Source: Pseudoroseomonas cervicalis
Lineage (GTDB): Bacteria; Pseudomonadota; Alphaproteobacteria; Acetobacterales; Acetobacteraceae
Reading direction: 5' to 3'
Assembly (NCBI RefSeq): GCF_030818485.1
Contig: NZ_JAUTAJ010000004.1
Coordinates: 2,211,001-2,275,000 of the forward strand
Length of the DNA stretch: 64,000 nt
In this document: piece after piece, positions 16,450 through 25,357 of the stretch
Layout: the number at the start of each line of letters is the position of its first letter
Numbering within the stretch: the first letter of the stretch is position 1
Notes under the pieces: generated by a model
Told to the model about the DNA's origin: nothing
Database searches by the model: none
Seen by the model: only the letters and a program-made list of their open reading frames with translations
Made by a program: the position numbers and the translations under genes

Positions 16450-17682
16450 TCATGCGGTTGCTTTTTCGTCACCCGCGATCAGCCCGGCCAGGCGGCGGCC
16501 GGAACCGGCGGCCATGGTCCAGCCGGTATGGCCATGGCCGGTGTTTAGATAGAGGTTGGGGATGCGGGTCGGGCCGATGCGCGGGCGCCCATCCGGCACC
16601 ATCGGCCGCAGCCCGGCCCAGCGCACCGCGCCCGGCGCCGAATCGGCCACCGCCAATTGCGGGAACAGTTCGCCCACCCCGCGCATCAGGGCTGCGATGC
16701 GGCGCGGCGAGGGGGTGGTGTCGAAATCCGCCACCTCGGCCGAGCCCACGATGCGATAGCGATCGCCGAGCGGGGTGAGGGCGAATTTGCGGCTATCGTC
16801 GAGGATGGCGTGGCGCGGCCCCTCCGGCCAGACGCTGCGCGGCACGGTCACCGACAGGCCCTTCACCGGATAGACCGGCAGCTCGATGCCGATCGGGCGC
16901 AGCAGCGCCGGCGAATGGCTGCCCAGCGCCACCACCACCGCGTCGGAGGCGATGTCGCCCTGGCTGCTGGCCACCGCCGCGACACGGTCGCCCTGCAGCA
17001 CCAGCCCGCGCACCTCGGTGTTGTAGTGGAAGGCCGCGCCGCGCGCGGCGCACCAGGCGGCCAGGCCCTGGCTGAACTTGTTGCAGTCGCCGACCTCATC
17101 CTGCGGGAAATACAGCCCGCCGGCGATGCGGTGCGCCACCGCGGCCAGCGCCGGCTCGCGCGCCACGCAGGCCTCGCGGTCCAGCAGCTCGGTCACCAGG
17201 CCATGCGGGGCCAGCGCCAGATGCGCGGCATGCGCCGCCCCCAGCGTTTCCTCATCGGCGAAGGTCTTCAGCACGCATTGCCCGGCATAGTCGTATTCGA
17301 TTCCGGTCTCGGCGCGGATCTCGGCCATGGAGCGGGCGGAGAGCAGCGCCAGCTCCAGGTTGGAAATCGCCCCCTCATTGTGCCGCGCGGCGCGGGAGGC
17401 GGCGAGGAAGCCCAACCCCCAGCGCCACATGCGCGGCAGGGCGGAGGCGCGCAGCAGCATCGGCGCATCCTCCTTCCCCAGCCATTTCAGCACCTTCAGC
17501 GGCACGCCCGGCGCCGCCCAGGGCTGCACGGAGCTGACATGGATGATGGCGCCATTGCCCCAGCTGGTCTCGACGCCGGCGGCCTCGCGCCGCTCCAGCA
17601 CGGTGACCTGGTGGCCCGCCTTCTGCAGCCAGTAGGCGCTGGCGACGCCGATGACCCCGGCGCCCAGGATGGTGATGCGCAT
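16450..17682 (-). CDS. D-amino-acid dehydrogenase-like FAD oxidoreductase (DadA family)
   Basis: This 410-residue flavoprotein has an N-terminal Rossmann motif (ILGAGVIGVASAYWLQKAGHQVTVLER). Its internal segments are typical of the small subunit of D-amino-acid dehydrogenase: ETSWGNGAIIHVSSVQPWAAPG near residue 40, VYPVKGLSVTVP near residue 280 and NTGHGHTGWTMAAGSG near residue 390. It would oxidise D-amino acids and pass electrons to the respiratory chain. It ends upstream of the amino-acid importer and starts 4 bases after the stop of the threonine-synthase-like gene, which fits one amino-acid catabolic unit. Confidence 0.88.
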   Translation of the reverse strand: MRITILGAGVIGVASAYWLQKAGHQVTVLERREAAGVETSWGNGAIIHVSSVQPWAAPGVPLKVLKWLGKEDAPMLLRASALPRMWRWGLGFLAASRAARHNEGAISNLELALLSARSMAEIRAETGIEYDYAGQCVLKTFADEETLGAAHAAHLALAPHGLVTELLDREACVAREPALAAVAHRIAGGLYFPQDEVGDCNKFSQGLAAWCAARGAAFHYNTEVRGLVLQGDRVAAVASSQGDIASDAVVVALGSHSPALLRPIGIELPVYPVKGLSVTVPRSVWPEGPRHAILDDSRKFALTPLGDRYRIVGSAEVADFDTTPSPRRIAALMRGVGELFPQLAVADSAPGAVRWAGLRPMVPDGRPRIGPTRIPNLYLNTGHGHTGWTMAAGSGRRLAGLIAGDEKATA

Positions 17683-17686
17683 CGTC

Positions 17687-18904
17687 TCAGTCCCTCTCCG
17701 CCGCCGCAGACTCCCAGAGCCGCGCCACCGCCGCAAGGTCGTCCGGATCGGCCACCGCATGGATGCGCGCCGGCAGGGATTGCCACAGCGCCGGGTCCTT
17801 GAAGCCATGGCCGGTGATCATCAGCACCAGCTCGGCCTCCGGCGCCACCAGGCCACGCGCCAGCAGCGGCGCCAGGGCGGCGACCGGGCTGGCCCCGGTC
17901 GGCTCGGCATAGATCCCTTCCAGCCGCGCGAGGTCGCGCATCGCCTGGCGCAGCGCGTCGTCGCTGACCGCGATGGCGCAGCCGCCGCTCTCGCGCAGCA
18001 GGCGCAGCGTCAGCGTGCCATCCGCCTCATAGCCGATCAGCGGGTCGCTGATGCCCGACGCGATGGTGCGCGGCGCGTCCCAGGCCGCGACCCGCGCCGC
18101 GCCGGCCGCCCAGGCGCGGGCGATCGGCGCGCAGCCCTCGGCCTGCACCGCCACCAGGCGGGTGGACAGCCCCGCCATGGCCAGCCCCCGCGCCACACCC
18201 TGCACCAGCGGGCCGCTGCCGGTCGGGATCAGCACATGGTCCGGCGCCCGCCCGCCCAGCTGCCGCGCGATCTCCAGCCCCGCCAGCTTGGCGCCATCCA
18301 CCGCCCAGGGGTTGAGGAAGGTGGTGGTGAGATTGGCCAGGCCCTGCGTCGCGGCGAGTTTTTCGGCGAGCGCGTAGGAGCGGCTGTAATGCCCCTCCAC
18401 CGTCAGCAGCACCGCGCCATGCGCGGCGATCTGCGTCACCTTGCCCTGCGGCGTGTGCGCCGGCACCACGATCACCGCGGGCATGCCCGCCCGCGCCGCA
18501 TAGGCGGCGACTGAGGCGCCGGCATTGCCGGAGGAGGCGCAGACCACGCCCCGCGCCCCCAGCTCCCGCGCCTTGCTGATGCCGGCACTGACCAGCCGGT
18601 CCTTGAAGGAGCCGGTGGGGTTGCGGGTCTCGTCCTTCAGCCAGATCCGGCCGCGGAAGCCGGGCAAGGCCGCCTCCAGCCGCGGCGCACGCAAAAGCGG
18701 CGTCTCGCCCTCGCCCAGCGAGACGATGGCCTCCGGCTCCGTCACCGAGAGATGCGCCGCCTCCCGCCACATGCTGGCCAGCAGCGCCGGCGGCGGCGCC
18801 ATGCCGCTCTCGCCCGCCACCTCCAGGATGCCGCCGCAGCGCCGGCAGGCATAGAGCAGGGCCGGCGCATGGGCCTCCCCGCAGGCGGTGCAGCGCAGTT
18901 CCAT
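17687..18904 (-). CDS. Threonine synthase-like PLP-dependent enzyme
   Basis: This 405-residue fold-type II PLP enzyme has an N-terminal zinc ribbon (CTACGEAHAPALLYACRRCG), as in many threonine synthases. The PLP lysine lies in NPTGSFKDRLVSAG, and the phosphate-binding loop is near ASSGNAGASVAAYAA. The start at 18904 has AGGGGAGGGG upstream. Its place beside a D-amino-acid dehydrogenase and amino-acid importer suggests it may act as a beta-eliminating or replacing lyase in catabolism rather than in threonine synthesis; this is inference. It is 61 bases downstream of the LysR gene on the same strand. Confidence 0.85.
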   Translation of the reverse strand: MELRCTACGEAHAPALLYACRRCGGILEVAGESGMAPPPALLASMWREAAHLSVTEPEAIVSLGEGETPLLRAPRLEAALPGFRGRIWLKDETRNPTGSFKDRLVSAGISKARELGARGVVCASSGNAGASVAAYAARAGMPAVIVVPAHTPQGKVTQIAAHGAVLLTVEGHYSRSYALAEKLAATQGLANLTTTFLNPWAVDGAKLAGLEIARQLGGRAPDHVLIPTGSGPLVQGVARGLAMAGLSTRLVAVQAEGCAPIARAWAAGAARVAAWDAPRTIASGISDPLIGYEADGTLTLRLLRESGGCAIAVSDDALRQAMRDLARLEGIYAEPTGASPVAALAPLLARGLVAPEAELVLMITGHGFKDPALWQSLPARIHAVADPDDLAAVARLWESAAAERD

Positions 18905-18965
18905 CCCCAATCCCCTCCCCTGGCGCCCCCCAGGAGAGGCCAGCGGGGCGGCGATGGGAAGCCCC

Positions 18966-19901
18966 CTAGGGTTCCGGGCCGCGCGCCCGGGCCCGGGCGG
19001 CCGGCCGCACCCCGAGCCGCGCCAGCGCCGCCGAGACGCGCGGCAGGAAGCGCCGCGCCAGCAGCGCCAGCGGCCGCCCCGGCGGCGCCAGCACATGGAT
19101 GTGGAAGGCGGTGCCCGGCGCCAGCCGCAGCGCCGCGGCACGGCCGGCGAAGCCCTGGGCGGAGACCGGGTCGGTCACCGCGAAGCCGAGCCCCGCCGCC
19201 ACCATGGCGCAGGCGGCCTGGGCGTTCTGCGTCTCCGCCACCATCACCCGGCGCACGCCATGCCGCTCGAACAGCTCATCGGCCAGATGGCGCAGCCGGT
19301 ACTGGCCGCCGAGCGAGATGCAGGCCTCGCCCTCCAGCTCGCGCGGCGCCAGCTCGGCGCGGCCGGCGAGCCGGTGGCCCGGCGGCAGCAGCACCATGGC
19401 CGGCAGCCGGTAGGGCGGCGCCGCATGCAGCGAGGCAACCGCCGCCACCGGCAAGGCGAAGCCGAGATCGGCGCCGCCGCGCTGCACCATCTCCGCCACC
19501 TCATGCGAGCTGGCGACGGTCAGCGCCACGCGCGGCCGGCCCTCGCCCTTGGCGAATTCGGCCAGCAGAGCGGGCATGAAGGAAGCGCCGAACAGCGGCA
19601 GGCAGGCGACCCGCAGCTCGCCCATGCCGGTGCTGCGCATGTCGATGGCCAGCTGGTCCACCCGCCGGGCGGCGGCGAACAGCGCCTCCACCTCCGCCTC
19701 GAAGCGCCGCGCCTCGGGCGTCGGCGCCAGGCGGCGGCGGCTGCGGTCGAACAGGGCCAGCCCCGTCTCCTCCTCCAGCGCGCGCAGCAGCTTGGTCACC
19801 GCCGGCTGCGACAGGGTCAGCAGCTCGGCGGCGCCGCCCACCGAGCCGGCGCGCAGCACCGCCCGGAAGGCCTCGAGCTGGCGGAGACGGGTGGGCGTCA
19901 T
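18966..19901 (-). CDS. LysR-type transcriptional regulator
   Basis: This 311-residue regulator has an N-terminal winged helix-turn-helix (LRQLEAFRAVLRAGSVGGAAELLTLSQPAVTKLLRALEEE) and a periplasmic-binding-like effector domain. It heads the minus-strand amino-acid cluster and is divergent from the Pot-type importer operon, 194 bases away, so either or both could be its targets. The start ATG at 19901 opens MTPTRLRQL, the usual LysR beginning. Confidence 0.9.
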   Translation of the reverse strand: MTPTRLRQLEAFRAVLRAGSVGGAAELLTLSQPAVTKLLRALEEETGLALFDRSRRRLAPTPEARRFEAEVEALFAAARRVDQLAIDMRSTGMGELRVACLPLFGASFMPALLAEFAKGEGRPRVALTVASSHEVAEMVQRGGADLGFALPVAAVASLHAAPPYRLPAMVLLPPGHRLAGRAELAPRELEGEACISLGGQYRLRHLADELFERHGVRRVMVAETQNAQAACAMVAAGLGFAVTDPVSAQGFAGRAAALRLAPGTAFHIHVLAPPGRPLALLARRFLPRVSAALARLGVRPAARARARGPEP

Positions 19902-20095
19902 CGGTCCGGGTTTCGCTACTCCAGGGAATGGAACCGGGAGGATTATGTATTTGCCGCGCGGCCGCAACGGATGCCAGCCTTCCCGCTCAGGCCTGGGACG
20001 GCGCCTGAATGGCACGCCACACGGCCGCGCGTATCGACGCGCGGAGCAGATGCCACGCGCCCCCTTCTGGCCGGAGAGGCAAAGGAATGGGGACG
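19902..20095. promoter_or_regulatory. Divergent promoter region between LysR gene and Pot-type operon
   Basis: This 194-base gap separates the LysR gene from the divergent importer operon and should hold both promoters and the LysR binding site. It includes an AT-richer patch (around 19940-19955, ending GGATTATGTATTTG) unlike the coding DNA around it. No specific T-N11-A operator can be assigned with confidence. Confidence 0.4.
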
Positions 20096-21142
20096 ATGAA
20101 GAGACTGCTTCTGGCGGCCACCTCGCTGCTCGCCCTCGGCGCCGGCATGCTCGGTGCCAAACCCGCGCAGGCGCAGCAGCGCCTGGTCGTCGCCGCCTAT
20201 GGCGGCAGCTATGAGCGGGTGATGCGCGAGCATGTGATCCCGGCCTTCGAACGCGCCAACAATGTGCGCATCGACTATCTGGCCGGCAATTCCACCGACA
20301 CCCTGGCCAAGGTGCAGGCGCAGCGCGGCAACCAGCAGATCGGCGTCATCGTCGTCGATGACGGGCCGATGTTCCAGGCGATCGGCCTCGGCTTCTGCCA
20401 GAAGGTCACCGACCGCGCCGCCATCGACGCGCTCTACCCGATCGCCGTGCTGGGCGATGGCGCGGCGCTCGGCACCGGCTTCGGCTATACCGGCCTCGCC
20501 TATAACGAGCAGGTCTTCCGCGAGCGCAATTTGCCGCTGCCGACCAGCTGGAACGATCTGACGCGCGCCGACCTTCGCGGGCGCATCGCCATCCCCGGCA
20601 TCGACAACACCTATGGCGTGCACACCGTCGCCATGATGGCGCGCATCAATGGCGGCTCGGAGCGCGAGCCGGGCCCCGGCTTCCGCGCCATGCGCGAGCG
20701 GGTGAACCCCAATGTGCTCGCCTATGAAAGCAGCCCCGGCAAGATGAGCGACATGTTCACCGCCGGCGAGGTGTGGATGGCGGTCTGGGGTTCCTCCCGC
20801 GCGCGCGCCATGCAGGTGGCGGGTTTCCCGATGGGCTTCGTCGCGCCCAAGGAAGGCGGCGTCGCGCTGATGACCGCGACCTGCGCGGTAGAGGGCGGGC
20901 CGCTGCCCGAGCTGGCGCAGAAATTCGTCGCCCACCTGGTCTCGCCCGATGTGCAGGCCGCCTTCTCGCGCGACTACGGCTCCGGCCCCACCAACCGGCA
21001 TACGCAATTGCCGCCCGAGGTGGCGCAGACGGTGATCTATGGCGAGGAGCAGGTGAAGACCCTGGTCGCCATGGACTGGACCGCCATCAACCCCGCCCGC
21101 CAGGAATGGACGCGCCGCTGGCAGCGCGAGGTCGAGCGCTGA
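20096..21142 (+). CDS. Pot-type ABC transporter substrate-binding protein
   Basis: This 348-residue periplasmic protein resembles PotD/PotF and related family-1 binding proteins for polyamines and similar cations. It has a Sec signal (MKRLLLAATSLLALGAGMLGAKPAQAQ) and binding-protein segments such as LVVAAYGGSYERVMREHVIPAFE and VWMAVWGSSRARAM. I chose ATG at 20096 because AAAGGA lies about 9 bases upstream; the in-frame ATG at 20087 is too close to it. It is the first gene of a nine-gene run in which almost every junction overlaps. Confidence 0.9.
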   Translation: MKRLLLAATSLLALGAGMLGAKPAQAQQRLVVAAYGGSYERVMREHVIPAFERANNVRIDYLAGNSTDTLAKVQAQRGNQQIGVIVVDDGPMFQAIGLGFCQKVTDRAAIDALYPIAVLGDGAALGTGFGYTGLAYNEQVFRERNLPLPTSWNDLTRADLRGRIAIPGIDNTYGVHTVAMMARINGGSEREPGPGFRAMRERVNPNVLAYESSPGKMSDMFTAGEVWMAVWGSSRARAMQVAGFPMGFVAPKEGGVALMTATCAVEGGPLPELAQKFVAHLVSPDVQAAFSRDYGSGPTNRHTQLPPEVAQTVIYGEEQVKTLVAMDWTAINPARQEWTRRWQREVER

Positions 21143-21144
21143 GC

Positions 21145-22188
21145 ATGGCGGGCGAGGCCTTCCTGGCGCTGGACGGGGTGGCGAAGAGCTACGGCCCCGT
21201 CCAGGCGGTGCAGGACATCTCCTTCGGTGTGGCGCAGGGGGAGTTCCTCGGGCTGCTCGGCCCCTCGGGCTGCGGCAAGACCACCACGCTGCAGATGATC
21301 GCGGGGTTCGAGACGCCGAGCCGGGGCAGCATCCGCCTGGCCGGACAGGACCTCACCGCCACACCGCCCAGCCGGCGCAATATCGGCCTGGTGTTCCAGT
21401 CCTACGCGCTGTTCCCGCATATGAGCGCGGCGGAGAATGTCGCCTTCGGGCTGGAGATGCGCCGCGTGCCGAAGCCCGAGCGGCGGGCGCGCGTCGCCCG
21501 CGCGCTGGATCTCGTGCATCTGGCGCATCTGGCCGACCGTTTCCCGCGCCAGATGTCGGGCGGCCAGCAGCAGCGCGTGGCGCTGGCCCGCGCCCTGGTG
21601 ATCGAGCCGCGGCTGCTGCTGCTGGACGAGCCGCTCTCCAACCTCGACGCCAAGCTGCGCGAGGAGATGCAGGTGGAGCTGCGCGAGCTGCAGAAGCGGG
21701 TCGGCGTCACCACCATCCTGGTGACGCATGACCAGCAGGAGGCGATGGCGCTGTGCGACCGTGTCGCCGTCATGCAGGGCGGGCGCATCGTGCAGATCGA
21801 CCAGCCCTGGCGCGCCTATGACGCCCCGGCGGACGGGTTCGTGGCCGATTTCCTCGGCCGCAGCAATTGCCTGCCGGCGCGGGCCGGCGGCGGCATGGCC
21901 GAGGCCGCCGGCCACCGCTTCCGCCTGCCCGAGCCGCTCGCCTCGCTGTCGGGTGAGGTGGCGCTGTCGATCCGGCCGGAGCGGCTGCAGCTGCAGCCGG
22001 AGGATGCGCCCGGCCTGCCCGGAACAGTGCATTCGCGCGTCTTCCTCGGCGGCTTCTGGCTGTACCGCGTGGCGACGCCGGCCGGCGACATGCTGGTGAC
22101 CGCGCAGAACACCGGCGCGGCGCCTGCCGAGGAAGGCAGCCCCGTCACCCTGGCCTGGGAGCCGCACAGCCTGCGGCGCCACGCATGA
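21145..22188 (+). CDS. Pot-type ABC transporter ATPase
   Basis: This 347-residue ATPase of the PotA/FbpC type has Walker A GPSGCGKTTT near residue 40, Q-loop VFQSYALFPHM, signature [15 protein letters not shown] and Walker B LLLLDEPLSNLDAKLR. A C-terminal TOBE-type regulatory domain follows, beginning near ALSIRPERLQLQ. It starts 2 bases after the binding-protein stop and overlaps the next gene by ATGA. Confidence 0.93.
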   Translation: MAGEAFLALDGVAKSYGPVQAVQDISFGVAQGEFLGLLGPSGCGKTTTLQMIAGFETPSRGSIRLAGQDLTATPPSRRNIGLVFQSYALFPHMSAAENVAFGLEMRRVPKPERRARVARALDLVHLAHLADRFPRQMSGGQQQRVALARALVIEPRLLLLDEPLSNLDAKLREEMQVELRELQKRVGVTTILVTHDQQEAMALCDRVAVMQGGRIVQIDQPWRAYDAPADGFVADFLGRSNCLPARAGGGMAEAAGHRFRLPEPLASLSGEVALSIRPERLQLQPEDAPGLPGTVHSRVFLGGFWLYRVATPAGDMLVTAQNTGAAPAEEGSPVTLAWEPHSLRRHA

Positions 22189-23111
22189 GCACGGCGGAGG
22201 AGACCCTGAGCCCCGCCGCCGCGCCACGCCCCGACGCCCCGCCGGCCCGCTTCTGGCGGCCCTCGCCGGCGCTGCTGCTCTCGGCCCCGGCGGTGCTGGC
22301 GCTGGGCATCGCGCTGGTGCTGCCGCTGTTCGGCGTGGCGCTGCTCAGCCTGCAGGGCTTCGACTATGAGAAGGGCATCCTGCCCGGTGCCAGCCTCGCC
22401 AACTATGCCGAGCTGGCGCAGGATTCCCTGTTCCTGGAGACGCTGTCGCGCACCTTCCGCATCGCGCTGATCGTCACCCTGGCCTGCCTCGCCCTCGGCC
22501 TGCCGGAGGCCTGGATCATCCACCGCATGGCGCCGCGCTGGCGCGGGCTGATGCTGCTGGTGGTGGTCGGGCCGCTGCTGGTCTCGGTGGTGGTGCGCAC
22601 CTTCGGCTGGATGGTGCTGCTCGGCAGCAATGGCTTGGTCAACCAGGCGCTGCTGGCGCTCGGCGTGCCCGGCGCGCCCTTCCGCCTGCTCTTCACCGAG
22701 CTCGCCATCATCATCGGCCTGGTGCATGTGATGGTGCCGCTGGTGGTGCTCTCGGTCTGGGCCAGCCTCGGCCGGCTCGACCCCGCTCTGCTGCGCGCCG
22801 CCGAGAGCCTCGGCGCCAGCCGCTTCGCCGCCTTCCGCCGGGTGGTGCTGCCCAGCATCATGCCGGGCCTGCTGGGCGGCGCGCTGATGGTGTTCTGCCT
22901 CTCGGCCTCGGCCTTCGCCACACCGGCCATGCTGGGCGGGCGGCGGCTGAAGGTGGTGGCCAGCATGACCTACACGGAATTCCTCAACACGCTGAACTGG
23001 CCGCTGGGTGCGGCCATCGCCATGCTGCTGCTGGCCGCCATCCTGGCCGCCACGCTGCTCTGGACACGCCTGGTCGAACGCCCGGCGCTGCGCCGGCTGG
23101 GGGCCGCGTGA
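22185..23111 (+). CDS. Pot-type ABC transporter permease (PotB-like)
   Basis: This 308-residue permease has about six membrane helices and a typical EAA loop (LLRAAESLGASRFAAFRRVVLPSIMPG). The segment VRTFGWMVLLGSNGLVNQALLALG is characteristic of PotB-type subunits. It starts in the ATGA overlap with the ATPase gene and ends in a one-base overlap with the next permease. Confidence 0.92.
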   Translation: MSTAEETLSPAAAPRPDAPPARFWRPSPALLLSAPAVLALGIALVLPLFGVALLSLQGFDYEKGILPGASLANYAELAQDSLFLETLSRTFRIALIVTLACLALGLPEAWIIHRMAPRWRGLMLLVVVGPLLVSVVVRTFGWMVLLGSNGLVNQALLALGVPGAPFRLLFTELAIIIGLVHVMVPLVVLSVWASLGRLDPALLRAAESLGASRFAAFRRVVLPSIMPGLLGGALMVFCLSASAFATPAMLGGRRLKVVASMTYTEFLNTLNWPLGAAIAMLLLAAILAATLLWTRLVERPALRRLGAA

Positions 23112-23911
23112 TGCCGCGCAACACCCCGCTCGCCCTGGCCTTCCACCTGCTGTTCTGCCTGTTCATCCTGGCGCCGCTGCTGGTGGTCATCCTCGTCTCC
23201 TTCACCGACAAGGGCTATCTGGCGATGCCCTGGGACGGCGCCTCGCTGCGCTGGTGGCGCGCCATCCCGGAGAATCCGCGCTTCCTGGAAAGCTTCTGGA
23301 CCAGCGTGAAGCTGGCCTTCGCCGCCGCGACGCTGGCCGCCGCCATCGCCGTGCCGGCGGCGCTGGCTATCGTGCGGCTGCGCTTCGCGGGGCGCGACGC
23401 GCTGGTGGCGCTGCTGGCCTCGCCGCTGATGGTGCCGCATGTGGTGCTGGGTGTCGCGCTGCTGCGCTTCTTCTCCGGCCTCGGCCTGGTCGGCTCCTTC
23501 GCGGCGCTGACGGCGGCGCATCTGGTCATCGTCGTGCCCTATATGGCGCGGCTGGTGGTGGCGGCGCTGACCGGCCTCGACCCGCGCATCGAGCGCGCGG
23601 CGGAAAACCTCGGCGCCGGGCGGCTCACCGTGTTCCGCCGCATCACCCTGCCGCTGATCGCCCCCGGCATCGCCGGCGGCTGGACGCTGGCCTTCATCAC
23701 CAGCTTCGACGAGCTGACGGTGAGCCTGTTCCTCGCCTCCCCCACCGAGACGCCGTTGCCCGTGCGCCTCTTCACCTATATCGACCAGATGACCGATCCG
23801 CTGGTGGCCTCCGTCTCCGCCGCGCTGATCGCGGTCACCGCACTGGTGCTGGTGGTGCTGGACCGCTTCTACCCGATCGACCGGCTGCTGACCGGAGAAC
23901 GCCGCGCATGA
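23111..23911 (+). CDS. Pot-type ABC transporter permease (PotC-like)
   Basis: This 266-residue permease has the PotC-type pattern, including the coupling loop RIERAAENLGAGRLTVFRRITLPLIAPGIAGG and the TSFDELTVSLFLASPTETPLPV segment common in PotC/YdcV proteins. I use ATG at 23111; a GTG immediately before it is also possible. It overlaps the next flavoprotein gene by ATGA, tying uptake directly to oxidation. Confidence 0.92.
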   Translation: MPRNTPLALAFHLLFCLFILAPLLVVILVSFTDKGYLAMPWDGASLRWWRAIPENPRFLESFWTSVKLAFAAATLAAAIAVPAALAIVRLRFAGRDALVALLASPLMVPHVVLGVALLRFFSGLGLVGSFAALTAAHLVIVVPYMARLVVAALTGLDPRIERAAENLGAGRLTVFRRITLPLIAPGIAGGWTLAFITSFDELTVSLFLASPTETPLPVRLFTYIDQMTDPLVASVSAALIAVTALVLVVLDRFYPIDRLLTGERRA

Positions 23912-25029
23912 GAACCGAAAGCTATGACGCCCTGGTGGTGGGGGGCGGCCTGGTCGGCGCCGCCATCGCCTATGGGCTGCAGCGCCAGGGCCTGGCCACG
24001 CTGCTGCTGGATGAGGGCGATGTCGCCTTCCGCGCCAGCCGCGGCAATTTCGGCCTGGTCTGGGTGCAGTCCAAGGGGCTCGGCGCGCCGCATTACCAGC
24101 GCTGGACACGCGGCTCGGCCGAGGAATGGCCGGCGCTGGCGGCCGATCTGCTGGCGCGCACCGGCATCGGCACCGGGCTGCACCAGCCGGGCGGCGTGCA
24201 TCTCTGCCTGTCGGAGGAAGAGTTCGAGCAGCGCGACGCCTATATGGCGCGGCTGCAGCGCGAGGCCGGCAATCTCGGCATGGAATACCGCATGATCCGC
24301 GGCGCGGAAGCGCGCGACATGCTGCCCGGCCTCGGCCCCAAGGTGACGGGGGTGAGCTGGACACCCTATGACGGCCATGCCAGCCCGCTCTACCTGCTGC
24401 GCGCGCTGCATAGCGGCTTCACCGGCCTCGGCGGCCGCTACCTGCCGAATGCGCGGGTGGAGCGCAGCAGCGCGGCACCCAACGACTTCGCGGTGGAGGC
24501 CGCCGGCACCACCTATCGCGCGCCGCGCATCGTGCTGGCCGCCGGTCTCGGCAATGCCGATCTCGCCCCGCGCTTCGGCCTGCACGCCCCCGTCCGCCCC
24601 GAGCGCGGCCAGATCCTGGTGACCGAGCGCGCGCAACAGACCCTGCCCATGCCCTGCACCACCATCCGCCAGACCGAGGAGGGCGCGCTGCTGCTCGGCG
24701 ACAGCAAGGAGGATGCGGGCTTCGACCTCGGCCAGAAGCCCGAGATCATGCGCGCCATCGCCCGCCGCGCCGTGCTGGCCTTCCCCTGGATCGCCGAGCT
24801 GAATCTGGTGCGCGCCTGGTCGGCGCTGCGCGTCATGGCCCCGGACGGGCTGCCGATCTACGACCAGTCGGAGCGCTTCCCCGGCGCCTTCACCGCCAAT
24901 TGCCATTCCGGCGTGACGCTGGCCGGAACCCATGCCAACCGCCTGGCGCCGATGATCGCCGCCGGCGCCCTGGAGCCCGAGATGGCCCCCTTCTCTGCGA
25001 GACGCTTCGATGTTCGCCACGCGGCCTGA
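23908..25029 (+). CDS. FAD-dependent oxidoreductase (glycine/D-amino-acid oxidase family)
   Basis: This 373-residue DAO-family flavoprotein starts with a dinucleotide-binding motif (DALVVGGGLVGAAIAYGLQRQGLATLLLDEG). Conserved segments include ASRGNFGLVWVQSKG near residue 40 and the C-terminal ANCHSGVTLAGTHANRLAP. It resembles the catalytic beta-type subunit of multi-subunit amine, hydroxyproline or opine dehydrogenases. It overlaps the permease before it and the ferredoxin-like gene after it. The substrate is probably what the Pot-type importer carries. Confidence 0.87.
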   Translation: MRTESYDALVVGGGLVGAAIAYGLQRQGLATLLLDEGDVAFRASRGNFGLVWVQSKGLGAPHYQRWTRGSAEEWPALAADLLARTGIGTGLHQPGGVHLCLSEEEFEQRDAYMARLQREAGNLGMEYRMIRGAEARDMLPGLGPKVTGVSWTPYDGHASPLYLLRALHSGFTGLGGRYLPNARVERSSAAPNDFAVEAAGTTYRAPRIVLAAGLGNADLAPRFGLHAPVRPERGQILVTERAQQTLPMPCTTIRQTEEGALLLGDSKEDAGFDLGQKPEIMRAIARRAVLAFPWIAELNLVRAWSALRVMAPDGLPIYDQSERFPGAFTANCHSGVTLAGTHANRLAPMIAAGALEPEMAPFSARRFDVRHAA

Positions 25030-25357
25030 GCAACGCCCCGCCACCGTCGAGGTGCTGGTGGACGGCACCCCCATCGCCGTGCCCGAGGGCGCCTCGGCCG
25101 CCGCCGCGGTGCTGCTGGCGGGGCTGCCCGCCCTCCGCGAGACGCCGGTCACCGGCGCGCCGCGCCTGCCCTATTGCATGATGGGCATCTGCTTCGACTG
25201 CCTGGCCGAGATCGACGGCGTGCCGAACCGGCAGAGCTGCATGGTCACCGTCAGCCCCGGCATGCGCATCGCCCCGCAGCGCGGCGCCCGCCATGGCCAC
25301 CGCCTGCCTGCCCCGGGGCTTGCCCCAGGATCTGACGAGCAAGGGACCGCGCCATGA
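25010..25357 (+). CDS. Small (2Fe-2S)-binding protein
   Basis: This 115-residue protein carries a ferredoxin-like 2Fe-2S domain of the type found as the small subunit of HcnABC, hydroxyproline dehydrogenase and opine oxidase complexes. The cluster cysteines lie in PYCMMGICFDCLAEIDG and QSCMVTV. It starts inside the end of the preceding flavoprotein gene (20-base overlap) and overlaps the next by four bases, consistent with subunits made in fixed ratio. Confidence 0.87.
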   Translation: MFATRPEQRPATVEVLVDGTPIAVPEGASAAAAVLLAGLPALRETPVTGAPRLPYCMMGICFDCLAEIDGVPNRQSCMVTVSPGMRIAPQRGARHGHRLPAPGLAPGSDEQGTAP